Positions 53,541 through 62,326 of a DNA stretch of 64,000 nucleotides are shown here, piece after piece; within the stretch, counting starts at the first letter, position 1, and each line of letters begins with the position of its first letter. The stretch is taken from NCBI GenBank assembly GCA_036273715.1, contig DASUHB010000028.1:62001-126000 (forward strand), given 5' to 3'. Position numbers and translations under genes: made by a program. Source of the stretch: Gemmatimonadaceae bacterium. GTDB taxonomy: Bacteria > Gemmatimonadota > Gemmatimonadetes > Gemmatimonadales > Gemmatimonadaceae. A model generated the notes under the pieces. It worked only from the letters and a program-made list of their open reading frames with translations. It did not search any database and was not told the origin of the DNA.

Positions 53541-54356
53541 GTGACCACACTGCTCGAGCCCAGGCGATCTGCGGTCGGATCGCTCGACACGTCGTTCACC
53601 ATCGCGGGACGCGATTTCCGGTCCCGACTCATGGTGGGTACCGGGAAGTACGCGTCGAATGACATCATGGTCCGCGCGATCGAAGCCAGCGGCGCCGAAA
53701 TAGTGACGGTAGCCGTCCGCCGCGTGAATCTCGATCGCAGGCAGGAAGAGGGCATCCTCCACCATCTCGACCCGTCACAATTCTTTTTGCTGGCGAACAC
53801 GGCCGGCTGCTACAACGCCGACGATGCCGTCCGATACGCCCGGCTCGCGCGCGCCGCGGGTTTCAACGAATGGGTGAAGCTCGAAGTGATCGGCGACAAG
53901 GAAACGCTGCTCCCCGACACGGTGGGACTGCTCGAGGCCACCCGCATCCTGGCGGCCGAAGGTTTCAAGGTCATGGCGTACTCGAACGATGACCTCGTCA
54001 CGGCGCTGCGCCTCCAGGATGCCGGGGCCGTTGCGGTGATGCCGCTCGCGTCGCCCATCGGATCGGGACTGGGGTTGCTCAATGAGTTTTCCATCCGCAC
54101 GATCAAACATCGGTTGTCCGTGCCGGTGGTCGTCGACGCCGGCGTAGGCACGGCGTCCGACGCCTGCCTTACGATGGAGCAAGGCGTCGATGGCATTCTC
54201 ATGAACACCGCGCTGGCGTCGGCCTCGGATCCGGTGCGGATGGCGGCCGCCATGCGGAGTGCGGTGGACGCTGGACGCCTCGCGTATCTCGCGGGGCGTA
54301 TGCCGCGTCGAGAAGTGGCGGTACCGTCGTCTCCCACGGAGGGGCTCATCGAGTGA
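53541..54356 (+). CDS. thiG: Thiazole synthase
   Basis: 271 residues, TIM barrel. Builds the thiazole phosphate of thiamine from deoxyxylulose phosphate, dehydroglycine and ThiS thiocarboxylate. Motifs: FRSRLMVGTGKYASNDIM, AEIVTVAVRRVNL, LLANTAGCYNADDAVRYARLAR, EWVKLEVIGDKETLLPD (Schiff-base Lys), GFKVMAYSNDDLV, AVMPLASPIGSGLGLLN, and PVVVDAGVGTASDACLTMEQGVDGILMNTAL. GTG 53541 is supported by GGAGGAGGG just upstream. thiO/thiH, thiF and thiC are not in the window. The stop overlaps rsmB (GTGA). Confidence 0.96.
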   Translation: MTTLLEPRRSAVGSLDTSFTIAGRDFRSRLMVGTGKYASNDIMVRAIEASGAEIVTVAVRRVNLDRRQEEGILHHLDPSQFFLLANTAGCYNADDAVRYARLARAAGFNEWVKLEVIGDKETLLPDTVGLLEATRILAAEGFKVMAYSNDDLVTALRLQDAGAVAVMPLASPIGSGLGLLNEFSIRTIKHRLSVPVVVDAGVGTASDACLTMEQGVDGILMNTALASASDPVRMAAAMRSAVDAGRLAYLAGRMPRREVAVPSSPTEGLIE

Positions 54357-55711
54357 GCGAGTCGCGCGCGCAGGGCACGCACGTGTTGCACGAAGTGGGA
54401 GGCGGCGCGGTGACGGAATCGCGGCGTGTCGCGGCGGAGCTGTGTGCGGACTTGCGGCAGGGCGAGCTTCTCGATCCGGCGTTCGAGCGCCGGGCGCCGC
54501 GACTCGACGCACGCGACCGTCGATGGACGCAAGAGCTCGTGTACGGAATGCTCCGGCGCCGCTCGATCATCGATGCGCACCTCGACGCGCGCGTGCGCGG
54601 CGGACTGGCCCGGCTCGACCCGGATCTCATCGACTTGCTCCGGTTAGGCGTCGACCAGCTGCTGTACATGGGCAGCGTGCCGGCCTACGCCGCCATTGCC
54701 CAAACCGTCGAGCTCGCCAAGCAGCGCCACGGACTGGGCGCCAGCAAACTGGCGAACGCCGTGCTGCGCCGGCTCGAGCGCGAGCGCGACTCGCTGGCGC
54801 TGCCGCACGTGCTCGACCCCATCGACGCGCTCGCGCTCAGACACTCGCATCCCCGCTGGCTCGTCGCACGCTGGGTAGCACGCTGGGGCGCGCGCGACAC
54901 CGAGCGCCTGCTCGAGTGCAACAACAGCGAACCGGCGACCGTGCTCCGTCCGTTCAACATCGTGCACGAGCAGCTCGAAGCCACGCTCGAGTCGGCCGGC
55001 GTGCGCGTCGAAGACGCACCGCTCGTGTCCGACAGCATCCAGCTGGCGAGCAACGTGTCGCTGATCGAGTTAGGCGCGTTCCGCAAGGGACTGTTCTTCG
55101 TTCAGGATCCGGCGTCGACGCTGGTGGTGCGCTACGCCGACGTGCCGTCCGGAAGCCTGGTGGCGGATCTTTGCGCGTCCCCCGGCGGCAAGGCGCTCGA
55201 GTTGGCGCGCAGCGCGCGGCAGGTGCTCGCGGTCGATCGATCCGAGGCCCGCGTCCAACGTCTCGTCACGAATCTGCAGCGGCTCGAGGCGAGATCGGTG
55301 ATTCCCCTCGTCGGCGACGCCCGGCATCCCGCCATCGGTCCCGTCGACGCCGTGCTCATCGACGCACCCTGCACCGGCACGGGCACCTTCCGCCGGCATC
55401 CCGATGCGCGGTGGCGTCTCAAGGTGTCCGACCTCGCCGTGATGGCAGCCACGCAGCGCAGCCTGCTCGTGGCCGCCGCGAGCGTGGTCCGCGCCGGCGG
55501 ACTGCTCATCTACAGCACGTGCTCGCTTGAACCGGAAGAGAACGACGCGCAGATCGAGCGCTTCCTGGGCGAGAATCCGGAGTGGCGTCTGGAGCCGCCG
55601 GGCGAGGGCGTGGTGCCGCCGTCGGTGCTGGACGCCGGACGTCTGCGCGTGCTCCCGCACGAGCACGGCGTCGACGGCGCGTTCGCGGCGCGGTTGCGGC
55701 GGGTCGGATGA
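54353..55711 (+). CDS. rsmB: 16S rRNA m5C967 methyltransferase family protein
   Basis: 452 residues. N-terminal NusB-like RNA-binding helices (about 20-160: RRVAAELCADLRQGELLDPAF ... DLLRLGVDQLLYMGSVPAYAAIAQTVELAK), then a Rossmann SAM-binding methyltransferase domain with VADLCASPGGKALELA (motif I), VLIDAPCTGTGTFRRHPD (motif IV, nucleophile region Cys) and LIYSTCSLEPEEND (motif VI, second Cys). Both catalytic cysteines are present. Methylates C967 of 16S rRNA in E. coli. GTG start coupled to thiG; stop overlaps the PASTA gene. Confidence 0.92.
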   Translation: MSESRAQGTHVLHEVGGGAVTESRRVAAELCADLRQGELLDPAFERRAPRLDARDRRWTQELVYGMLRRRSIIDAHLDARVRGGLARLDPDLIDLLRLGVDQLLYMGSVPAYAAIAQTVELAKQRHGLGASKLANAVLRRLERERDSLALPHVLDPIDALALRHSHPRWLVARWVARWGARDTERLLECNNSEPATVLRPFNIVHEQLEATLESAGVRVEDAPLVSDSIQLASNVSLIELGAFRKGLFFVQDPASTLVVRYADVPSGSLVADLCASPGGKALELARSARQVLAVDRSEARVQRLVTNLQRLEARSVIPLVGDARHPAIGPVDAVLIDAPCTGTGTFRRHPDARWRLKVSDLAVMAATQRSLLVAAASVVRAGGLLIYSTCSLEPEENDAQIERFLGENPEWRLEPPGEGVVPPSVLDAGRLRVLPHEHGVDGAFAARLRRVG

Positions 55712-56436
55712 CCTGGCGGGGTACGGCGCGGCGCCCGCTCCCGTTTCTCGTCGTCGGCACGACCGGATTCCTGCTCGCGTACGTGATCGTGGCGTTGTTC
55801 GTGTTCCCGTCCACGCTCACCGCCACCGATGTGCCGGTGCCTAACGTGACCGGCATTCCCTACACCGATGCCGTCGCGATGCTCGCCAAGGGCGGGCTCA
55901 AGGCAGCGCGCGGCGAGCAGCGCTACGACAACACGGCGCCGTCGGGTTCGGTGCTCGCGCAGAATCCGCCGCCGGGGGGCAAGCAGCCCGCCGGCTTCAC
56001 GGTCGTGCTCGACGTGAGTCGCGGCCAGCGCCTCATCGAGGTGCCGCGCCTCGTCGGGCTCACGCGCCAACAGGCCCAACAGACGCTCGAGAACGCGGGC
56101 CTCGAGGTGGGCGACGTCTCCAAGGCGGACAACGATGCTCCGTTGGGCCAGGTGCTCTCCACCTCGCCGGCGGCCGGCGCGCGCGTGCCGGTGCCGTCGC
56201 CCGTGAGCTTCACGGTGAGCGCGGGACCGGCGGCCGTGAGCATCCCCGACATCACGGGGCAGGACGCCAATGCCGCGCGGGCGCTGCTCACGCAGCTCGG
56301 CTTCGTCGTCGGCACCGTGTCGTACGACAGCACGAGCAACCTGCCGCCTAACGCGGTCATCTCGCAGACGCCGGCCGCGGGGTCACCCGCGCACGCCGGC
56401 GCCCGCATCGACATCACGCTCGCCGGCCGCCCATGA
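55708..56436 (+). CDS. Membrane-anchored triple PASTA-domain protein
   Basis: 242 residues from ATG 55708 (ATGA overlap with rsmB). One TM helix (about 14-35, LVVGTTGFLLAYVIVALFVF), then three PASTA modules of about 65 residues: VPVPNVTGIPYTDAVAMLAKGGLKA, IEVPRLVGLTRQQAQQTLENAGLEV, VSIPDITGQDANAARALLTQLGFVV, each closed by a Pro-rich QNPPPG/TSPAAG/QTPAAG turn. PASTA modules bind peptidoglycan or muropeptides; here there is no kinase or PBP domain attached. Possibly a cell-wall sensor or scaffold. Upstream of rpe, a frequent arrangement. Confidence 0.85.
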   Translation: MTWRGTARRPLPFLVVGTTGFLLAYVIVALFVFPSTLTATDVPVPNVTGIPYTDAVAMLAKGGLKAARGEQRYDNTAPSGSVLAQNPPPGGKQPAGFTVVLDVSRGQRLIEVPRLVGLTRQQAQQTLENAGLEVGDVSKADNDAPLGQVLSTSPAAGARVPVPSPVSFTVSAGPAAVSIPDITGQDANAARALLTQLGFVVGTVSYDSTSNLPPNAVISQTPAAGSPAHAGARIDITLAGRP

Positions 56437-57098
56437 GCGTCCGCATCGCGCCGTCCATTCTGTCAGCCGACTTCGCGCACCTGGCCGACGAGATCGAGCG
56501 CGTCGCCCAGGGCGGCGCCGACTGGATCCACATCGATGTCATGGACGGCCGCTTCGTGCCCAACCTGACGTACGGCGCCAAAGTCATCGAAACGGTTCGC
56601 CGGATCACCGACCTCCCGCTCGACGTCCACCTGATGGTCGTCGAGCCCGAGCGCTACTTCGACGATTTCGCCGCCGCCGGCGCCAGCTCCCTCACGCTCC
56701 ACGCCGAGGTCGCCCCGCACCTCAATAGACAGATCAACCGAATCAAAGAGCTCGGCTGTCTGGCGGGCGTCGCCGTCAATCCGTCCACAACGCTCGAGAT
56801 GGTGCGGGAATCGGCGGCCGACCTGGATCTCCTGCTCGTCATGACGGTAAATCCAGGATTCGGCGGACAGTCGTTCATTGCCTCCATGGTGGACAAGGTG
56901 CGGCGAGCGCGATTGATGCTGGATGATTCGAGGAGCGGCGCCGTGCTGGAAGTGGATGGCGGGATCAGCCGCGACACCGTGCGCGAGGTGTGGCGCGCCG
57001 GAGCAGATACGTTCGTTGCCGGGCACGCCGTGTTCGCCGCGGCGGATCCGGCAGCTGAAATCGCGGCGCTGAGAGAGCGCTGCCGGGAGCATGTATGA
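56433..57098 (+). CDS. rpe: Ribulose-phosphate 3-epimerase
   Basis: 221 residues, TIM barrel with metal-dependent epimerase motifs: IAPSILSADFAHLADEIERV, GADWIHIDVMDGRFVPNLTYG (His, Asp), PLDVHLMVVEPERYF, LLVMTVNPGFGGQSFI, and VLEVDGGISRDTVREVWRAGADTFVAGHAVF. Interconverts ribulose-5-P and xylulose-5-P in the pentose-phosphate and Calvin pathways. ATG overlaps the PASTA gene; stop overlaps the TlpA-like gene. Confidence 0.96.
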   Translation: MSVRIAPSILSADFAHLADEIERVAQGGADWIHIDVMDGRFVPNLTYGAKVIETVRRITDLPLDVHLMVVEPERYFDDFAAAGASSLTLHAEVAPHLNRQINRIKELGCLAGVAVNPSTTLEMVRESAADLDLLLVMTVNPGFGGQSFIASMVDKVRRARLMLDDSRSGAVLEVDGGISRDTVREVWRAGADTFVAGHAVFAAADPAAEIAALRERCREHV

Positions 57099-57646
57099 CC
57101 GTACGTCAACAATGGAGTCTGGTCGGCGGGGTTCTCGTCGTGATCGCGGCCGCGCTCTTCGGCGCCACGCATCTGTTCGGCGAAGGGGCCGTCGTGGCGG
57201 GCTCGCGCGCTCCGGATTTCCACGCTGTGACGCTCGACCCCACACCGAAGACGGTGTCGTTAGACCAGTACCGCGGACAGGTGGTGCTGCTCAACATCTG
57301 GGCGACGTACTGCGTGCCGTGCCGCGTCGAGATGCCGAGCATCGAGGATCTGCAGCAGACGATGGCCTCGCGCGGGCTGCACATCGTGGCGGTGAGCATC
57401 GATGACCCGACCAAGACGCAGGCGATCCGCGATTTCGTGCATCATTACGGCCTGACCTTCCAGGTGTTGCACGATCCCAAGGGCACCATCGCCGAGACGT
57501 ACCAGACGACCGGCGTGCCCGAGACGTTCGTCATCGGACGCGATGGTGTGATCCGCAAGAAGATCATCGGCGCCACGCTCTGGAACACTGCCGCCAATCG
57601 CGCGCTGGTGTCCGCCTTGCTCGACGAGCCGGCGCACGCCGAATGA
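57095..57646 (+). CDS. Membrane-anchored TlpA/ResA-like thiol-disulfide oxidoreductase
   Basis: 183 residues. N-terminal TM anchor (about 8-28, LVGGVLVVIAAALFGATHLF), then a periplasmic thioredoxin fold: GSRAPDFHAVTLD, YRGQVVLLNIWATYCVPCRVEMPSIEDLQ with the CVPC active site, HIVAVSIDDPTKTQAIRDFV, GVPETFVIGRDGVI with the cis-Pro. Peroxiredoxin/TlpA-type proteins of this kind reduce apocytochrome c or periplasmic disulfides. No cytochrome maturation genes are adjacent. Overlaps neighbours by 4 nt. Confidence 0.9.
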   Translation: MTVRQQWSLVGGVLVVIAAALFGATHLFGEGAVVAGSRAPDFHAVTLDPTPKTVSLDQYRGQVVLLNIWATYCVPCRVEMPSIEDLQQTMASRGLHIVAVSIDDPTKTQAIRDFVHHYGLTFQVLHDPKGTIAETYQTTGVPETFVIGRDGVIRKKIIGATLWNTAANRALVSALLDEPAHAE

Positions 57647-58392
57647 CGCCCTTGCCGCCGTCGTCCACGCCGCCGGCGCCCGTCCCGTCGCCGGAGCGGA
57701 CGCAGTTAGGCGCACGCGCGCGGTCCATCGAACAGCGCCTCGCGTCCATGGCCACGGCGCGCTTGCCGCTCAAGGTCGCGGCCGTGTTCTTCGCGCTCGT
57801 CCTGTGGCTGGCGGTGAGCGCGGAAGAACCGACTGAAGAATGGGTCGACGTGCGCGTGGCCCTGGTGCACGACTCGAGCGTGAGCCTGGTCGACAGCCTG
57901 CCGCCGGTGCAGGCGCTCGTCGTTGGGCGCGGCCGCGATCTGCTCAAGCTGTACACCACGCTGCCCGTCTTGCGCCGCGTCATCGACGCCGATACTTCCA
58001 CGCGCATTACGCTGTCGCTTCGCCCCGGCGATGTCGACCTGCCGAGCAACGTCGATGCGCGGGTGCGCGACGTGCGGCCGTCGGCGATGAGCCTGCGGGT
58101 GCGCATCACCGAATCGCGGCGCGTTCCGATCCGGTCGGCGATCGAGCTCGCGCCCGACAGCGGCCTGCGCGTCGTCGGCCCGCCTAACGTCGAGCCCGAC
58201 AGCGTGGAGGTGCGCGGCCCGCGCGAAGCCGTGCGCAAGCTCGGCGCGGTGTACACCGAACGGCGCCAGATCGAAGTGCACGACACCATCACCGACGTGC
58301 TGGTCCCGGTGGACACCGCCGGACTACGCATGCGCGTGTCGCCGCCGCAGGTTCGGATCCACGTCGTCGCGGCGCATACGGGCGCGCACTGA
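57643..58392 (+). CDS. YbbR-like (CdaR family) protein
   Basis: 249 residues. A Pro-rich N-terminus, one TM helix (about 43-62, LPLKVAAVFFALVLWLAVSAEE, the YbbR entry motif LKVxSxxFAxxLWLxV), then two or more YbbR repeats of about 80 residues (WVDVRVALVHDSSVSLVDSLPPVQALVVGRG; VDLPSNVDARVRDVRPSAMSLRVRITESRRVPIR; GPPNVEPDSVEVRGPREAVRKLGAVYTERRQIEV). In Firmicutes CdaR regulates the CdaA diadenylate cyclase, but no cdaA lies next to it here, so a direct c-di-AMP role is only a possibility. ATGA with the TlpA-like gene; TGATG with tsaD. Confidence 0.85.
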   Translation: MTPLPPSSTPPAPVPSPERTQLGARARSIEQRLASMATARLPLKVAAVFFALVLWLAVSAEEPTEEWVDVRVALVHDSSVSLVDSLPPVQALVVGRGRDLLKLYTTLPVLRRVIDADTSTRITLSLRPGDVDLPSNVDARVRDVRPSAMSLRVRITESRRVPIRSAIELAPDSGLRVVGPPNVEPDSVEVRGPREAVRKLGAVYTERRQIEVHDTITDVLVPVDTAGLRMRVSPPQVRIHVVAAHTGAH

Positions 58393-59438
58393 TGCGCGTC
58401 CTCGGCATCGAGACGTCGTGCGACGAGACGTCCGCGGCCGTGGTCGAAGGTGGCGGATCCGACGTCTCGCTGCGCTCGTTAGTCATCCTGTCGCAGGACG
58501 CGCACCGGGTGTTCGGCGGCGTCGTGCCCGAGATCGCGTCGCGCGCGCACCTCACCGCGCTCGTCCCCGTGGTCGAGCACGCCCTGGCGGACGCAGGCAC
58601 CTCGCCCGGCGCCCTCGATGCCGTGGCCGTCACCTATGCGCCGGGACTCGTCGGCGCCCTCCTCGTCGGCCTCGGCTTCGGTAAGGCGCTCGCCTGGGCG
58701 AACCGCATCGGCGCCGTCGGGGTACACCACATGGAAGGGCACCTGTTCGCCGCCGCGCTCGAGCATCCGGACGCACGTCCGCCGTTCACGGCGCTGCTCG
58801 TCTCGGGCGGCCACACGATGCTGCTCGATGTGGAGGACTGGGGCCGCTACCGCCTGCTGGGCGCCACGCGAGACGACGCCGCCGGCGAGGCGTTCGACAA
58901 AGTGGCCAAACTCCTCGGCCTTCCGTATCCAGGCGGCCCGCACATCGAACGACTCGCAATGGGGCAGGACACCGTCCCCAACCGCTTTCGATTCACACGG
59001 CCCATGCTGCGATCCAACCAGCGCCCCGGCGACCCCGACTACTACGACGTCTCGTTCAGCGGCCTCAAGACCGCAGTGCTCACCACCGTGCGCGCGAGCG
59101 ACGATCTCGAACGCGATCGCGCCGACATCGCTCGCGGATTCCAGGACGCGCTCATCGATACGCTTGTCGAGAAGGCTTCACGCGCGGTCGCCGCCTTTGA
59201 ACGGACCCGCGTCGTGTTGGGCGGCGGTGTCGCGTGCAACAGAACGCTCGTGGCGGCGATGCGCGACCGGCTGGCGCCGCGCGGCGCCGCCATCTATGCT
59301 CCTAGCCCGCGACTCGCCACCGACAACGCGGCCATGATCGCGCGCGCCGGCCTGTTCCACGCCGAACGCGGCGACTGGTCACCCCTCGACCTCGATGCAG
59401 CCGCGTCCGCGCCTCTACCTGGATTGATCGAGACATGA
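58392..59438 (+). CDS. tsaD: tRNA N6-adenosine threonylcarbamoyltransferase subunit TsaD
   Basis: 348 residues, ASKHA fold. Transfers the threonylcarbamoyl group to A37 of ANN-decoding tRNAs with TsaB/TsaE. Motifs: VLGIETSCDETSAAVVE, GGVVPEIASRAHL, VTYAPGLVGALLVGLGFGKALAW, HHMEGHLFAA (metal His), LLVSGGHTMLL, DDAAGEAFDKVAKLLGLPYPGGPHIE, VLGGGVACNRTLVAAMR, and RLATDNAAMIARAG (Asp metal ligand). The start ATG shares its A with the previous TGA. Overlaps lgt by 4 nt. Confidence 0.96.
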   Translation: MRVLGIETSCDETSAAVVEGGGSDVSLRSLVILSQDAHRVFGGVVPEIASRAHLTALVPVVEHALADAGTSPGALDAVAVTYAPGLVGALLVGLGFGKALAWANRIGAVGVHHMEGHLFAAALEHPDARPPFTALLVSGGHTMLLDVEDWGRYRLLGATRDDAAGEAFDKVAKLLGLPYPGGPHIERLAMGQDTVPNRFRFTRPMLRSNQRPGDPDYYDVSFSGLKTAVLTTVRASDDLERDRADIARGFQDALIDTLVEKASRAVAAFERTRVVLGGGVACNRTLVAAMRDRLAPRGAAIYAPSPRLATDNAAMIARAGLFHAERGDWSPLDLDAAASAPLPGLIET

Positions 59439-60265
59439 TCGTTCATCACCCGTTCGCCTACTCCATCGGCTGGTTCTCGTTCACGGGATTCGGCATCGCC
59501 GTCCTCCTCGCATTCGTGATCGCGCAGATCATCTCGCAACGGGAGCTCGCGCGTCGCGGACACAATCCCGAACCGATCGCCGATCTGATCTTCGCCGCCG
59601 TGTTCGGCGGGCTCGCCGGCGCCAAGATCTACTATTTCTTTCTCACCGGCGACCCGCGCGATCTGATCAGCCGCGGCGGGTTCGTCTTTTGGGGCGGTTT
59701 GGCTGGCGGCATCCTGGCTGTGCTGCTCGTGATCAAGCTGAAACATCTGCGCGTCCAACGGATCGCCGACGTCGCGGGCATCGCGATCGCCGCCGCGTAT
59801 GCGATGGGCCGAACTGGCTGTTGGGCAGTGGGAGATGACTACGGTCGCCCATGGCACTCGCGGTTCGCCGTCGCCTTTCCACAAGGGGCGCCGCCGTCCA
59901 CCGCCGGCGACATGGCCGCCCAATTTCATCTGGCCATCCCGCCCGGGGTGACGCCGTCCACCGTGCTCTCCGTGTATCCCACCCAGCTGTTCGAGATCAC
60001 GCTCGGCTTCATCATGTTCCTCATCCTCTGGCGGCTGCGCGACCACAAGCACGCTGAGGGGTGGTTGTTCGGTGTGTACATGGTGCTCGCGGGCATCGAG
60101 CGCTTCCTCATCGAGTTCTTGCGCGCGAAGGACGATCGATTCTTCGGGACCCTGACGATGGCCCAACTGATCGCGCTCGCGGCCGTAATAGCCGGCGTGA
60201 TCTGGATGCGCGCGCGCCGCAGCGTGACCGAACGCGCGCCCGGGATTTACGCGACCGCCACTTGA
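59435..60265 (+). CDS. lgt: Prolipoprotein diacylglyceryl transferase
   Basis: 276 residues, about seven TM helices. Transfers diacylglycerol from phosphatidylglycerol to the lipobox Cys. Signature region GRTGCWAVGDDYGRPWHSRFAVAFP corresponds to the family GRxGNFxNGExxG motif, with Cys for Asn and Asp for Glu; the Arg is kept. Also GGFVFWGGLAGGILAVLLV (the HGG loop region, here Phe-Trp-Gly-Gly), VYPTQLFEITLG, and GIERFLIEFLRAKDD. These variants occur in some non-proteobacterial Lgt proteins, so I expect activity. Last gene of the long plus-strand run. Relevant to the lipoprotein encoded at 49.2 kb. Confidence 0.88.
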   Translation: MIVHHPFAYSIGWFSFTGFGIAVLLAFVIAQIISQRELARRGHNPEPIADLIFAAVFGGLAGAKIYYFFLTGDPRDLISRGGFVFWGGLAGGILAVLLVIKLKHLRVQRIADVAGIAIAAAYAMGRTGCWAVGDDYGRPWHSRFAVAFPQGAPPSTAGDMAAQFHLAIPPGVTPSTVLSVYPTQLFEITLGFIMFLILWRLRDHKHAEGWLFGVYMVLAGIERFLIEFLRAKDDRFFGTLTMAQLIALAAVIAGVIWMRARRSVTERAPGIYATAT

Positions 60266-60339
60266 CGAGTCGATAGTCGTCATCGCAGTGTAGCACGCTC
60301 GCGCACGGCCTTCCGTTGGGCAGCGTGCATCGAACCCTG

Positions 60340-60360
60340 CGCGCCGCGGCGTACGGCGCG
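60340..60360 (+). terminator. Possible terminator hairpin after lgt
   Basis: CGCGCCG (60340-60346) pairs with CGGCGCG (60354-60360) around a 7-nt loop, 75 nt beyond the lgt stop. It is followed by TTCGCGAATT rather than a proper T-run. It would fit the end of the long operon, but is not strong. Confidence 0.35.
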
Positions 60361-60496
60361 TTCGCGAATTGGCGGGACTAACGGCGTGACCACACTGGGC
60401 GCGCCCGCGCTGACCGCCGGATCATTGGAAAACTCTCATGGCGGCCGGGGGCCCAGCCCGGTCGCCGATGCCCTACCACCCGCCACACTGGGGACC

Positions 60497-62326
60497 ATGT
60501 CCCAACCGACAACCGGCGCGCTCGCGACGACGCAGACGGCCGCGCATGCGCGGTGGCGCTCGATCGAGTGGACGTTGCCGCTCCTGATCTGCGCGCTGCT
60601 GCTCCTCGTCATGGCGGTGTTCGCGACGATCACGTACGAGGCGGTGCGCATGGCAAGCCTCCGGGCCGCCGAATCGCGCACCGAAGCGGTCGCCCAACAA
60701 TTGGCGTCGCTCCTGGACGCGTCGATGCAGCGCACGCTCGCCGATGCGCGCCAACAGGCGACGGCGCCTTCGTTGGTCGCATTTCTCCGCTCGCCCAACG
60801 ACGCCAACAAGGCAGCCGCGTTGGCCGAGCTCACGCGGTTGTCCGCGCGCTCGCCGCAATCGCTGGGTGCCGAGCTGCGCGACGCGGCCGGCCGCCGCGT
60901 CCTGGGCACGACCGGGTTTTCGCCCAACGGTGCCCTGCTCGTGCCATCGGCCGGCCGCGAGGCCGAGATCAGCGCGCTGCGTTGGACCGGCACGTCGGTC
61001 TGGATCGACGTCGCCGCCCGGGTGCATGCCGGCCCAACGGACACGTTGGGCACGCTCGTGCAGTACTCCAGCCTCGGCACCGCGCAGTCGCAGAAGGCGC
61101 TCGAAGACCTGATCGGCCCGACGGCCGTGTTTCTGCTCGGCAACCAGGACAACTCGATGTGGACGAACATCGAGCGGCCGGTGGCCGGCCCGCACTTCGA
61201 CCCGCGCGGCAGAACAGCGTTGATCCGCGACACCGTAGGCGGCGGCAGGATCGGCGCGATCATGCGCATGCGCGCGGCGCCATGGGTCGTGTGGGTGGGG
61301 TTGCCGATGGCGTCGGTGCTCGCGCCCGTGCACATCCTGTTGGGGAAGCTCGTCGTGACGGCCGCGATCATACTCCTGATCGGCGCCGGCGTTGCCTGGT
61401 TGGCGAGTCGCCGCGTCACCAAGCCGTTGGGCGAGCTGACCCAGGCATCGGAGGGCATCGCGGCCGGGGATTATTCGCGGCGCGTTCCCGTGCTGCACGA
61501 CAACGAGTTGGGCAGACTCGCCGCGTCGTTCAATTCGATGGCGGCACAGATCGACGATGGGCGGCGCGATCTCGAGCAGCGCGTCGCCGAGCGCACCACC
61601 GAGCTGCGCGGCGCATTGGAGCGGCTCAACCTTGCCCAACAGGAGGTCGTGCGGAGCGAAAAGCTGGCGTTCCTCGGCCAGTTGGCCGGCGGCGTGGGCC
61701 ACGAGCTGCGCAACCCGCTCGGCGTGATGACCAACGCGGTACACTATCTTGGTCTGGTGCTAGAGAATGCGCCGGCAACCGTCGTCGAGTATCTCGGCAT
61801 CCTGCGCACGCAGATCGGCCTCGCCGAGCGCATCGTGGGCGACCTGCTGGACTCGGCGCGCGTGAAAGCGCCGCAGCGCGAGGCGGTGGCCGCGCGCGAC
61901 CTGTTCAGCGACCAGCTCAAGCGCATCGCGATTCATCCGGGCATTACCGTGGACGTGGACGTGCCCGCCGACGTCCCGCCGCTCTACGTCGACCGCATTC
62001 AGTTAGGCCAGGTGCTGCTCAACCTGATCAGCAACGGCACGCAGGCCATCGGCGAGAGCAAGGGCACGCTCACGCTGCGCGCGCGGGCCAACGGCGATCG
62101 CATGGCGACGCTCGAGGTGCAGGATACCGGCAGCGGCATCGGGCCCGAGAACCTGCCGCACATTTTCGAGCCGTTGTTCACGACCAAGGCGCGCGGCCTC
62201 GGGTTAGGCCTGTCGGTCGCGCGGTCGCTGGTCGTCGTCAACGGCGGTGAGCTGGCCGTAGAAAGCGAGAAGGGCCGCGGCAGCACGTTCACCGTGCGCG
62301 TGCCGATCGTCGGAGCGCACCCATGA
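60497..62326 (+). CDS. Membrane sensor histidine kinase with extracytoplasmic sensor and HAMP
   Basis: 609 residues from ATG 60497 (GGGGACC just upstream); an in-frame GTG at 60386 would add 37 residues of low complexity. TM1 about 21-45, an extracytoplasmic sensor domain of about 230 residues (Cache-like: RTEAVAQQLASLLDASMQRTLADA ... FDPRGRTALIRDTVGGG), TM2 about 285-310, HAMP (ASRRVTKPLGELTQASEGIAAGDYSRRV), coiled coil, H-box LAGGVGHELRNPLGVMTNAVHYLG, N-box LLNLISNGTQAIGE, G1 DTGSGIGPENLP, G2 RGLGLGLSVARSL. Note Gly-Val-Gly before the His rather than the commoner Gly-Val-Ala/Ile-Ala. Overlaps the dual-receiver gene (ATGA). Confidence 0.9.
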   Translation: MSQPTTGALATTQTAAHARWRSIEWTLPLLICALLLLVMAVFATITYEAVRMASLRAAESRTEAVAQQLASLLDASMQRTLADARQQATAPSLVAFLRSPNDANKAAALAELTRLSARSPQSLGAELRDAAGRRVLGTTGFSPNGALLVPSAGREAEISALRWTGTSVWIDVAARVHAGPTDTLGTLVQYSSLGTAQSQKALEDLIGPTAVFLLGNQDNSMWTNIERPVAGPHFDPRGRTALIRDTVGGGRIGAIMRMRAAPWVVWVGLPMASVLAPVHILLGKLVVTAAIILLIGAGVAWLASRRVTKPLGELTQASEGIAAGDYSRRVPVLHDNELGRLAASFNSMAAQIDDGRRDLEQRVAERTTELRGALERLNLAQQEVVRSEKLAFLGQLAGGVGHELRNPLGVMTNAVHYLGLVLENAPATVVEYLGILRTQIGLAERIVGDLLDSARVKAPQREAVAARDLFSDQLKRIAIHPGITVDVDVPADVPPLYVDRIQLGQVLLNLISNGTQAIGESKGTLTLRARANGDRMATLEVQDTGSGIGPENLPHIFEPLFTTKARGLGLGLSVARSLVVVNGGELAVESEKGRGSTFTVRVPIVGAHP

